Origin: Glandiceps talaboti
Taxonomy: Eukaryota; Hemichordata; Enteropneusta; Spengelidae
Reading direction: 5' to 3'
NCBI RefSeq assembly: GCF_964340395.1
Contig: NC_135553.1
Span: 10,494,501 to 10,558,500, forward strand
Length of the DNA stretch: 64,000 nt
The translations under genes were made by a program, and so were the position numbers. How positions within the stretch are numbered: the first letter of the stretch is position 1; every line of letters begins with the position of its first letter. The notes beneath the pieces are model-generated. The model worked only from the letters and a program-made list of their open reading frames with translations, had not been told where the DNA came from and made no database searches. Of the stretch, positions 28,853 through 40,184 are shown in pieces.

Positions 28853-29036
28853 ATGGCCACTGGAGTCATATCCAATATGGCCACTGAATTTATATCCAAT
28901 ATGGCCACTGAAGTCATATCCAATATGGCCACTGAAGTCATATCCAATATGGCCACTGAATTTATATCCAATATGGCCACTGAAGTCATATCCAATATGG
29001 CTACTGAAGTCATATCCAATATGGCCACTGAATTCA
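28853..29036. repeat. 24-bp minisatellite, 7.7 copies, open on both strands
   Basis: Unit ATGGCCACTGAAGTCATATC plus CAAT, starting at 28853 and repeated every 24 bp with almost no indels. As 24 is a multiple of three and the unit has no stops, the plus strand reads repeats of MATEVISN and the minus strand repeats of AILDMTSV. Two variants alternate: GAAGTC and GAATTT, in the order (first GGAGTC) then TTT-GTC-GTC, TTT-GTC-GTC, and a final GAATTC, i.e. a 72-bp higher-order unit. It lies inside a dispersed repeat whose sister copy (25644-25850) has no array. I do not regard it as a gene. Confidence 0.95.
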
Positions 29037-29150
29037 GTGTTAACGCTATGGGAAAATAAAAGTTTGATGATATCCTTGAAAACAGGATGGTGAACCCCAG
29101 ACTACAAAATGGCAAGAGAACAAGCTTTCATGAGAGAAAGTTTGAAGAAA
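29037..29150. repeat. Dispersed repeat, right part of array-bearing copy
   Basis: Matches 25720-25850 in order, see that entry; it directly abuts the 24-bp array, so the array arose by internal expansion of the AATATGGC segment. Confidence 0.6.
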
Positions 29151-29908
29151 ATTTAAGAACTGTGATAAAGGTGAATCTGCCTTTACATGTTCAGAATATA
29201 CCATTCTCAATAGTGAACCTTTCATGCTGGGCGATTGAGTGTTTGTTCTTGAAAAGAACTGATTCAGAAGGTCTCCTTTCTCCATATTAAGCCATCAGCA
29301 TTTCTCCAATGTCATATAACTTGTGTATTTGGATAACTTTAAATATTTACACTTCATGGTTTAAAGTATCAAATATTCCATTGATATTTCTCTTTTCTAA
29401 TACCATATATTACTTATATTTTGGAAAATCACATTACTCTAAAAAGCAAACCCATTAGTTCCAAGATATCAAATACTATGCACATTTTGTAAACACACTT
29501 AAAAAAGTAGATTTGGTGTATTAGGCAAACATACAATGATTGGCAGGGCCATAGAATCAAATTTGCATGTAGTTATATCTTTTTATTGCATTCCTTATAG
29601 ATATAATAGTGCAGAAATACATAAATAATTAGATTACACACGTCATAAACTTTATCTGTATATGTGTAATTCAACGTGATTGACAGATTGTAGTTTATGC
29701 AGCTAACAGACTATTTAAGTCAGAGACGGTTCACATTTCCATTTCTTTTGAGAACAATTTCAGATTAGCCTACATGTATAGCAAACTGAATCAAGTTACA
29801 GTCTTTTAAGTGGCCTTTTCCTGAGCAACCTGTGACCAAAAGACCTAACTACAGAAAAAATAGAAAGTGCAGAGCAAATGTGTGCTTGTATTATATGTAT
29901 ATAGTGAT
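29151..29908. other. Non-coding, nothing recognised
   Basis: No supported gene or repeat. Confidence 0.5.
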
Positions 29909-30018
29909 CGCCCCCAAGATAGATCACAAGGACAGCTTGCCAATTTGCATATTGATGATGTATATGCAACAATAGGATAGTGATTTGCATAATGTGTGCA
30001 TGTCTTCAACAATGAAGC
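29909..30018 (-). repeat. Dispersed repeat, inverted copy
   Basis: GATAGATCACAAGGACA here is the reverse complement of the sequence near 34366, and CATAATGTGTGCATGTCTTC matches the reverse complement of 34174-34205. The order of words is preserved, so this is an inverted, shorter copy of the element at 34172-34385. Confidence 0.7.
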
Positions 30019-33000
30019 CCACTCATATTATATAATTATATTCACATACATGAACATGTACACACAATTGGGATCAGCCATCATTTGCTTCATATGAAAT
30101 CACTGCATATTGTGTTTTAGAGGGAAGATAAATAAAGTTTATGGATGTAGAAGACATTTGAATCCTGGCATAGTAGAAACCTGCTTCAATAGCGTGGTTG
30201 CTAGGGTACATGTGCAAGGACAGTGTTAGCACCATGCTTTCTCTATAGTGAGAATACGCTGTGTATGAGGTCTAGAATGTTGAATGATGATACAAACCAT
30301 TGTATCACACCTCATCACAGTCGGGCAGCATAAATCGTGATATCATTGCTATGGAGATTTGACAAAGAATTGATAGTACTTGATATTTGCAGATTTCTTC
30401 AAATTTTATGTCATCCAAATTTATGAGTTTTTGTTACACATGACAAAGTTATACTTTGAATAATTGTCTTACAAGATGATTATTAATATTACATGACATG
30501 TATCTGTTACATCAAACTAAACATCATATATTCTCCAAATTGTATGTAACATGTTAAGACATTTTAGTAATGAGTAATATTCAAAGGGATTACGCTATGA
30601 GTTTCCAAATAGATTACTACCTTTTTATTAAAATAATTTAAAAAGTATTTTCCAATTAAATTCCTAATACCTGATTGTCTATGAGGTAGAATATTGTGCT
30701 TTCATCTAATTAAAATAAATTGTTATCTGAAAGTATGGTCATAAATTTGCAGAAAATAAAGATACTAATTACAAAATTCTGAATGCTGTATATAGTCATT
30801 AGATTGTGTTTGTTAATGTTTTTATCCAACTTGAACCATCAGTAACTTTAAAATTCACCATTCAATTCAATTCAACAACCATATAGGTGCAATAGTTCTA
30901 TGAAACATTGCAGAAACTTCAGTACAAAGGTTTTATATGGCATTAACAATCTGTAAAAATTATCTCTGTCTACATTTTTTAAGTAATCAAATTTGAAGAG
31001 GGTCCTGTCATTATTCGATGAATCGCACATATTAAATTGAAAAGCAATCAAATACAAACTGCAAGCCATGCAGTCTTCATCGCCATGTGTGATCCACCAG
31101 CATTATATCCCTGTGGGTCTTCAATACTCTAAATAAAATACACCTCCAATTTAATGGTTTGCCTTGGGCAGTTTCACTAAGTTGAATAGAACAAGAGTTA
31201 TAGACTCAATGACCTTAACCAGCAGGTGAAAATTCCAAATGGATGCCTGCGGCCTGCTGAAGAAAGTAGTTTTCTGATGAGACAGTTACCTCTCCAGGAT
31301 GAATCTATTGATGATTTTTTATGCAGGATGGATCTATTGATGACTTTTACTTAAGCATCTCTTTCCAGCGGAGATGGAACTCTGATAACAAAGTCTTAAG
31401 TTGTCACATTGAGTTAGTTAGTCAGGTGGAAAGTAAAAAAGGTGTGTCATGTTCATTTAATGTCATAGAGCCAGAATTAATTTGATACTGACAATCATAC
31501 AACATGTACATGTAGATAGCCATGCACTTGAGCAACTTGTATGCTTCCAAAGAAAAAGAAGAAGACATTTATTTGACTACAGAAAATAATTTCAGAGAGT
31601 TGCAGGTTAACACCCATCTGGACAGGATGACAATGAATGCATCGTAATTTGTTACTGTTCTTTCTCTTTCTTTTACTGCCATACATCTTTTAATATGAGG
31701 TGACATTTATATGACTGCCAACAGACTTTATTGTAAAACTATCAGGAAAAAGAACTGAGAACTTGATATGCAACTAGTCTGATGTTGCGTGCTGTGTTCA
31801 CCCAATACAGCAATTCAAGTGGCAACTAAAGAGAGTTTTTGAAAATATACAACAATTTGAAGATTCCCTAGATGTCTATAATTACTTTGAGACAGATTTA
31901 TCATTTTGGGTCAATTGTCACCTGTGATGATTTTTACTGAATTGTTAATGCTATACATGTGCAAATTGTACATCTGAACAATACTTAATGATTCGTATTT
32001 GCCTCTACTGTATTTAGCCTCACTTCATCAAACATACACTGCTTGTGGGTTTTCGCTACATTTACCAGTCTGTTCACTAAATTGTCTAATACCCAACTGG
32101 CCTTGTATTAACATTCATTGAATTCATGTATCTTACCATTCACTTCACTACTCCTTGATGAGTCTTCATTGAAATCTGAACGGTCTCACTCAGTTCTATT
32201 GCCACTCTGTTAACAGCTCATTACGCGAGGTCAACAAAAAGAAAATTGAAAGACCTCTCTGTTAATAGTCTTATCTCCAGTTTCTGACATGGCCCAGGGC
32301 TTTGATAGAACTCTGACTAGGGACTCCACATCTCAAGAATTGCATGGATTCTAAAACACTCTTAATGCATGTAAATGTTACTATTAACAACATTTTCAGA
32401 TTGATAGAGAGGGATATGACTTTCCAGTAGTCTGTCAATATATCAAAAACTATGACATTATTTTAAATTAGTGTTTTTTCCTGATGATTATGTTAGCTAA
32501 AATTTACCTTAAGGCATATACCGCAGGGACTGATTTATTTGAAAATTAAAGTGGCTTGAATTATCAAACCATTTTTAAAAAATAATTGCTAAATATTGGT
32601 AATACACCAGCTAATTGTTTTCTCGGAAACCATCACTCTATTAATTTCTTATAGCATAAACAAAGTGCTATAGCATAAAGTGTTTGGTGGTCATAGCAAA
32701 GTATGACATTGTTACATTTTTTTTTCTCAAATTCAAAAAGAATTTATGGTAACCTGTCATTTCTTTCCTTGATATTAACTGAGAGAGAAACAGTTGCCAT
32801 TACTTTGTGAAAGAAAACTCATTCTCATTTAATTTAAAGAACCATACTAAGTTTTTTTATTCAGAAATAATACATTTTGTAAACACAAGTCATAAATTCA
32901 ACCTGTCTATAGGGACAAAAATATGAAAGAAAGTCATCCCCTGAACAATCTTTGTTTTGTATAGCATTGATGTCTGGAGAGAGGCTAGATAATACCAGGT

Positions 33001-34171
33001 AGTATGTATAAAGAAAATATGTGTACAAGCTTGATAACTTGAATTTCAACTATTAAGTTGAAATTCAATGTTTTGAAAATTCTTGATGTACATACAATAA
33101 ATGATTCCAAAAACATATAGCTCTTCTCATGGTAATATGGCAGTTATCTGAAGCAATGTTTTTGCTAAATACAGAATGATGGAGTAATGAGGTAAAATCT
33201 ACCTGAGTTCCCCCAAGTATTTCACTGGGGGTTCCCACATACAATTGCTGTAGTACAATGTATAATGTATGTGAAACTATGCCAGCTTTTCTACAATTGC
33301 CTAACAAGGGTTTAATACCGAGTCGTGGCAAAAACAGTGATTCAGAAGTGTATATGTAAGAACAGCTGTTGAATTAATGTTAACCCAGACATACTGTACC
33401 ATGGATATACGCTGACAATTTCAAACTAATCTTGGATAACGTGCCTTGCCCTTGGAAAGTTTCACCATACTAGACATGATAATCCCACAGTTATTAATCT
33501 TTGATGAAATCAGTTTATGGCACTCTGTAAAATGTCGCATGCATTTATACACCTACTCCATTTGTCAGCCATTGATATTTTGTAGAATCTATGTCATATC
33601 ATCTGTAGGTGTATAAAAATCCTTCTTTAAAGTACATCATGTTTTCCACTACAGGCTAATGTCTGAAATATTAAAACTAAGAAAAAAAGAGTTAAGAAAA
33701 AAACTGTCTGGTTTCATGTTAAATTCAAACTATCATGTGGACACAAATGTGTGTCAAAAATCTTTCAGCAAGAATGACCCAGTAAATCTTTACTTGCAGT
33801 GACAAAGTTGGGAGTCAAAGTCTGTGCTTTAAAGTGTATCACGAAGGAAAGGGCTTGGAAACTGTCTTTATTCATGCTGTAAATATTTAGAAATCACAGT
33901 CGTATATAAGTCAGAAGTAGTACTTGAATTGAGATGGCTACATTTATTTGTTGACAGTGTTCTCCCCACTATAGTAGTAAAGCACACTATAAGTACTGTC
34001 CTGGCTACTATGCTTGGCGGCTTTCTTTCATTCTTCAAATTGGTGTTGTACCATCCTTGAGAAAGGTCGATCCTTCCAGTATTGTAATTTAAATATGACT
34101 TTAACATGAAGAGAAATGACTGAATCCAATTTCCATTTGTGTATGTGATGAATAGAAGTAGTTAAGAAAGA
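30019..34171. other. Non-coding; small duplications and hairpins
   Basis: No gene is recognised. A 29-bp-period duplication (CAGGATGAATCTATTGATGA) lies at 31295-31349. A perfect 13-bp hairpin (TTGAATTTCAACT, loop ATTA) lies at 33039-33068, and a C/G hairpin (CCCCCAAGT-ATTTC-ACTGGGGG) at 33210-33231. Confidence 0.55.
33039..33068. repeat. Perfect inverted repeat, 13-bp arms, 4-nt loop
   Basis: TTGAATTTCAACT, ATTA, AGTTGAAATTCAA. It is too short for a microRNA precursor and has no terminator context in an animal genome. Confidence 0.85.
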
Positions 34172-34385
34172 TGTTCTTCAGTGCTCAAGACATGCATATA
34201 TTATGCAAATTTTTTGCAGATCTTTGCACTATTAATTTGCAAATTATTCTGCAATTATTAGAGGCATTCTTCAGTATTCAAGACATGCATATATTATTAT
34301 GCCAATCATTTTGCAGATTAGTGCACTATTACTAGTATGCAAATCATTCTTCACATTGGCTGGTGTCCTTGTGATCTATCCTGGG
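34172..34385 (+). repeat. Dispersed repeat with internal 93-bp duplication
   Basis: TTCTTCAGTGCTCAAGACATG at 34174 recurs as TTCTTCAGTATTCAAGACATG at 34267, each followed by CATATATTAT, TGCAAAT or TGCCAAT, TTTTGCAGAT and TGCACTATTA. The element continues to GTGATCTATCCTGGG at about 34385. An inverted copy lies at 29909-30018. No coding capacity. Confidence 0.75.
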
Positions 34386-37300
34386 AACACACACTGGTAG
34401 TGTAATATATGACTTACGAAATCATGATAAGATTTGACCCATGTGAGAACAATAGTAAATGAACACTATCAAAATGGGTTAGTTAGATGTATCGGTACTA
34501 ATGTAAGTTGACAGACAATGTCTGCAATTTTCCAGTAAAATCCACTTTGGGAAATTTCATTTCAGTAGAAAACATGTTATGTTTGCCAAGATTGTATTAA
34601 ATGAAGTTAGTCATTTGAACACCTGAGGAGGCTAATGTCAGTGTCAATTGCCACTACTTAGATATCTTATCAGTTCATTGAATAATCGCATTCACAACTA
34701 GTATCCAAGTTTACGCTCAGTAACTCTCATGATTGCAGTACGTGATAGTTTGTGTATATGTATCTCATTTGTATACCGAGTGTTAGTAAAAGGTGACTTT
34801 AAAATTTCTGCATCGGCAAGCTTCCCAACTTCCAATTCTAATGATTTCATCAGTTTTAGGAATATATGATAGGTATACTTATAATTGTAATTGTATACAT
34901 ACTATCTAAGGTTTAAACTTAAATGTGAGACAGGGGTATAAAAGGCCCCCTAACTTCATGGATTAATGTCAAACTTGAATGTGTACAGTGAACAATACAG
35001 CAATTCCTCTATGAAAATCCTTGCCAACAATGAGCAATTTGTGATTTTGTTAATAAATTTGGTATGTGTGGATATGTGACTGTGAATGTCTTGGGAATGT
35101 GTGTGTTGTTACAGAGAGTCGATATTTATACATGGTATATACAATTTTGGACAAAACATGATCAGACTGAGGTTTGCACTGAAAAGTAGTTACTATTCAT
35201 TACAAGTACTCTTAATTATTCAAGATTAGGATGTCAAAGGTGCAAAAATGACAACCACATGGGTGGCCAGCTCTGCCTTTAATTTCTACATGTACGTTTA
35301 TAAGCTTTCCTCACTGAGCTCAACCGTTTCAATTCCTATTTTTGCACTTGAATGTATATAGACCATTGGCCATGCACCGAAAGTCACGATGCGTCTGTTT
35401 GGTAATTGGTTGATCTAATAGCCTTTTTATAATGGATATGCAAGGGTACCTGTACTTAAATCTATGTTTCTCATCATAATACCGTACATTGATGGGTAAA
35501 TCGGTCGGTTAAACATAAAAAAAGAGTGTATGTGTACATGTTGGTGATACTTTCATTTCATAATCATACTTTAATATTGTGAATGACTTTGAAATAACAA
35601 TAATAATAGGTTTGTTAAGAATGATGCCATAAAACAGGCCGTGGTTTGCGATGATGTTAAAGTCAGAAGGAAGCTTTTGAACCATTTGTGCCCAAATACA
35701 GCCCATAAATGATCATTTTCGCTCAGATAGGTGCTCAAAGGGTCGCCATCGCACAGTCAGTGATGTTGTGTATTTTTTTTAGAATTCTGCCATAGAGGGC
35801 GTGAATTATTTTTTATTATTCGCCAGATTGTTGAAATAAAGGGGCATGAGAATCTTGGTTAAATTAAGTACATATACAGCCACATTAAGCAGGTCTTTGA
35901 AATATTGCAATTTCTTGAAACCAAAGTAAAATTTCCACAACTGCAATTCTCTATTTTATCCATAATTGTCAAAGTTGATGGCAGCATGATATGACAAAAG
36001 ACATCTTCCAAGATCAATGTCGTCACTATGACAAGATAATGTCTACAATGCGACGAGGTCATCAACCTGACTCTCCTCATCTGAACGCAATACAGTTATT
36101 TGGTTTCGATCAATATGGCCAGTCAGTATATGATACTGTACAGTTGTGTTTTGATACTGGAGGGGAGCAGTAGGCATGTGGAGAGGTTACATAGCTGCAT
36201 AGTGTGGTCAGTGTAATTTTACAGTGAAAACCATTTACTATTTTCATCCAGAATGAATTACAGCCATTTGTATATATATCAGTATAACATTCAATAACCC
36301 AGTTTCGATGATCATTTCACTGTCTGTTATCATATAATGCATTGAGTTACAGATGGTATTGGCATGAATAGATGAGCTGAGTGACACTGTCAATTATCTA
36401 TGTTAAAACGCAGCAGTTGTCCATTTCACAAAAGCACGTCTTGGGATCCCGTACTAAGAAAACCTGTCCAGTATAAACTACAACACTTTGTTTCTGACCA
36501 GAATTCACATGATTCGACCAAATAATTTCTCCCTCTAAGTGAATACTAACATACAAATTCAATGTTGTGGCTGGAACTTTTTAGAACGTAGTGAGTGCGA
36601 TGCTACATACTTTGTTTGTCAACAAACATAAAGCAAACCACTCAGACATACGTATCGGACGTTCGCACTGAATGTTAATAACTTTTTATCATATTTTCCA
36701 TGGATCCTTCCGTAACTCATTTCTGTACATTATACACAAGGTATAACTACCGTACACGAGGTATAATCTGTTGAAGTTCAAACAAATCCATGGTCAGCAG
36801 CCAGTGAAAGTTGGTAGAATCTGTTAAAAGTAGTATGCATGCTGTTACTGTTTATATCATTAACTAAATAAAGAGCCCACACAGTGTAAGTGATGTCTGT
36901 GTGTCATCTTTATGGTGTCTATCTCAACATGAAACCTTGTGATCTGGTTCACTGATCTTGATAGTTCATTTAAATAGCTTTACCTCGCTTTAGGGAAAAG
37001 CACTGTAATCCTTGAATTTAGCATTCTCACCCTCTCATAGCTGAATGCACTGAAATTTTGAAACACTAAGGAGTAAATAAATAGCAGTACCTGATTTCTA
37101 GTAAGTATATACATGTAGAAATGGAAGAGAAAATGGAAGCATTGCCGCCAAGTAGCAACATTTTTAATAAGACTGAAACAGTGAATGTTTCTTTCTTCTT
37201 AGCTACAGTTCCTGTTTGCAACCTAAATTCATTGATTCAAATCACATTTTGGATTCTATGTAGGTGGACAACTTTTAATAAAGCCATTGAGTTTGCTCCT

Positions 37301-37611
37301 ATTTAGTTCAGGCTGAACTGCTGCTAGTCAGAATCATCAAAATGTCATTGAACTGAGGTGGGAGGAGAACATACGACAAACTCATCAAAGATAAGATTCC
37401 CAGCTTAAGGCACCCGTTGTGGATACAGATTAAAATTAGATGTTAAAAACAGTTGTCGGGCTGAGGTATAGAAAAAGTTGGTTCAGAACAAAAGAACAAT
37501 CTTATCCTACATATCTTTTGTCCTTACGGTTACACTGATGGAATAATGGGAGAACCTGGAATTGAAACCCTCGTCTTTAACTCAAAAGAACCACAGTCTT
37601 CTAAGACTCAC
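34386..37611. other. Non-coding, nothing recognised
   Basis: A 60-codon frame at 35991-36173 has no domain resemblance or splice support. A GAGGGCG word (CATAGAGGGCG) is at 35791. Confidence 0.5.
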
Positions 37612-37781
37612 AAAATATTGATCATCTCCATTGTAACCAAAATCAGCACTTTGTCAAAAATATTATTCAAAAGTTGAAAATTATGAATAAAATGTTGTAT
37701 TGTAAAATATTGATTAGCTCTGTCGTAACCAACCATCAGCACTTTGTCAAAATATTATTCAAAGTTGAAAATTATGAATAA
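37612..37781. repeat. 92-bp tandem duplication
   Basis: AAAATATTGATCATCTCC at 37612 and AAAATATTGATTAGCTCT at 37704 begin two copies that both continue with ATCAGCACTTTGTCAAAA, ATATTATTCAAA and TTGAAAATTATGAATAA. Confidence 0.9.
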
Positions 37782-38169
37782 CATTCCTATCAGTTTTGGG
37801 GCATATTACAACACTTGGAGGCAAACCAAGATAAACATGTCACAGTGTCTTTGAAGGCCATAGCTGCCTCAAGTATACATTGTACTCCTATAATCTTTTG
37901 ACATTGTGACATTTTCAGTACAGGATACGATTCACGATTTTCAGTACAGGGGATATGTTTCCCACTGTTATCATAAAATATGAGCATTGTGACATTTCTT
38001 ACTGGGTATAAACCTCCCACCTGGGACTCCCTCTCCCAGTAAATCAATATATATTGCTTATAGGTAAATTGCATAATTGGAAACTTTATGCTGTTATACT
38101 CAGCTAAGATGTCGTGTGTCTTTTGAATATTTTGTTTTGTTCCTTGGATAAGTAGTGCAAACTAGTTGG

Positions 38170-38240
38170 GTTCGGTTGATGGCCAAGCATTAGGTTGTTT
38201 GCCTTTTATCACTGCAGTCTGGGTTCAAACCTACCAAGCA
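38170..38240 (+). mobile_element. tRNA-derived SINE remnant (promoter part)
   Basis: TGATGGCCAAGCATTAGG near 38177-38194 resembles an RNA polymerase III A box of the Leu/Ser tRNA type (TGGCCGAGNGGTTAGG). After GTTTGCC and ATCACTGCAGTCT follows GGGTTCAAACC at 38221-38231, a B box (GGTTCGAATCC type) at suitable spacing. The order matches the tRNA-related head of many invertebrate SINEs. The body and tail are not defined, and CG to CA/TG changes suggest age. A diverged tRNA pseudogene is the alternative. Confidence 0.55.
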
Positions 38241-40040
38241 CTAACTAGGTTTGATTGAATTAACCAGTGCTGTACTGTGTACATTGTCATAACCAATATG
38301 TATTGAATAAAATATCATCAGTTTGCATTTCCCACCTCCTCAATTTTGCTTTTTCATATTGCTATTTCACTCTTTCACAAAAAAAATGGTATTTACATTA
38401 ATAGCATATATGTACATGTAAGCCCCCACGGATCAAGGACCTTTCATGACCCCAATTTTTGAAACCTTGAGGAAGGTCAATTGAAACTCAATTATTTAAG
38501 TGACATTTCATGGTCTGACTCAGAGGTCAGAGGTCAGATGCCTATGTCATCAATTAGAGCCAGGAAATATTGTAAAGTGACAGTGATAATAACAACTTGC
38601 ATTTAGGAACCCCGTTTGTTGTGTCACTTCAGAGAACTCTAGACTAAGTTGTGGGGGCTAGGCTTCTTCCATCGCAATCCCTATGCTGACTATTCCTGAT
38701 GGTGAACATCCTTGGTATTGTTGGAGAATTTAATTGGGAAGATAACCCACTGTAAAGCCATAAAAGATGGCATCCAAGTTGCAGATATTTTAAAAGGAAA
38801 ATCCAAAGTGGGGTAATTTGTTTTATTTCTTGGACAAAACTGTGCCTGGAATGAGTAACTCAATTGGTGGTATCATTTTGAAGAGTGAAGCTGTTATTTC
38901 GTGTGTTCAATTTTTCTTGCAAAATCAAATTTGTGCTCAACTCATTTCTCAACATTTGATACCGCAAATATTTTGTGTTGCTGTGCACGGAAATGACAAA
39001 AGGCAGAATCTAGCAATCTAAGTCACACAAGCGAGACTAACAGAACACATGCTGTTGAAAGCCAACCTCAGTGACCACTATTATTAATCTGGCTGACATC
39101 TAAATACTTTAATCATAACTGTAGAAGCCATTTTTCCCTGGGCAAAATTAGTCAAACTTTCAAAAAATTCTTGGTTTCTCTAAAATATTTCCATACTTCT
39201 CCTTTATTTTAGACTCAAAGTATCAAAATAATCCTTTACAAGAAAATGGTGTTGAAATTTTTATTTAAAAGTGATGTGTTTACGAAAACGAATTTTTTTT
39301 TATTGAATGGATATGACAACGTGATTGCAGTTCATGTAACAGTAAAAGTGCAGACCTCTGGAGAGATATCCACATAAGCAGAGCAAGTAATTACCAATGC
39401 AGTCTGTATAAACGCAATTTTGAATTCTGCACTGAGTCAACTTTCCTGATTAAATTTCACCTCAATTTAATCTCTTCAACTTGTGCCACGTTTATCTGCC
39501 ATGATTATCCCAAAGTCAGCTGACCAAATTGAAATAATTGAGTCTGAAGATGAGATTGTCTTTTCATTTTATAAGCTTGTCTTTGCCAACGTTTGAAAAG
39601 TAAACCGTCGTGACATATCAATGTACGTCATTCTACGATGTCTAGTTAATGATTTGACTCAACAATAAAATGCATTCTAAAGATGTGAACTTTTTAATTC
39701 AAATAAAGTCTTTTAGACAGTTATTGCTTCTTGAGTAGAAGATGATCTATGCCAGCTATCTCACCTTAGTTTTTCTGTGCTGTTTTTTCTGAGGATTATT
39801 TTGACATACTCTCTCTTCAGTTTTTCTGATATTCTGCACTGGTTTGAATGTTATTTTGACAGACTTCTACCTAGTGATACTTTCTACTTCAGAAGTGAGA
39901 TAGATTTTTTGTGATTTATATAATTGTTTAGTAGTAAAATTGAAATAAAGTAATTTTAACGAAAGACAGCAATCAAATGATATTTTTTTGTGTAATTAAG
40001 CACACAGAGATTTGTTTTATAATAATTCACACAGACACAG
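38241..40040. other. Non-coding, with one DR1-like site
   Basis: No gene recognised. AGGTCAGAGGTCA at 38524-38536 is a perfect DR1 of AGGTCA half sites. Confidence 0.5.
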
Positions 40041-40184
40041 ATACATACACACATACATACATATATACATACATACATACATACATACATACATACATAC
40101 ATACCTACGTACGTACGTACGTACGTACGTACATACATACATACATACATACATACATACATACATACATACATACATACATAC
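40041..40184. repeat. Compound (ATAC)n-(GTAC)n-(ATAC)n microsatellite
   Basis: ACAT/ATAC repeats flank a central ACGTACGT block at about 40106-40132, which is self-complementary. The open Tyr-Ile-His-Thr and Met-Tyr-Val-Cys frames through it are repeat artefacts. Confidence 0.97.

Noticed and set aside
28849-29115. MATEVISN / AILDMTSV repeat protein
   Set aside because: Both strands are equally open, which follows from a stop-free 24-bp unit; no start or splice context, and it lies inside a dispersed repeat.
33039-33068. Perfect hairpin as a microRNA or terminator
   Set aside because: A 13-bp stem is too short for a microRNA precursor, and intrinsic terminators do not apply in an animal genome.
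33065-33331. 88-codon minus frame (33.1-33.3 kb) as a gene or transposon piece
   Set aside because: No recognisable domain; the segment has a hairpin but no inverted ends or second copy that I can see.
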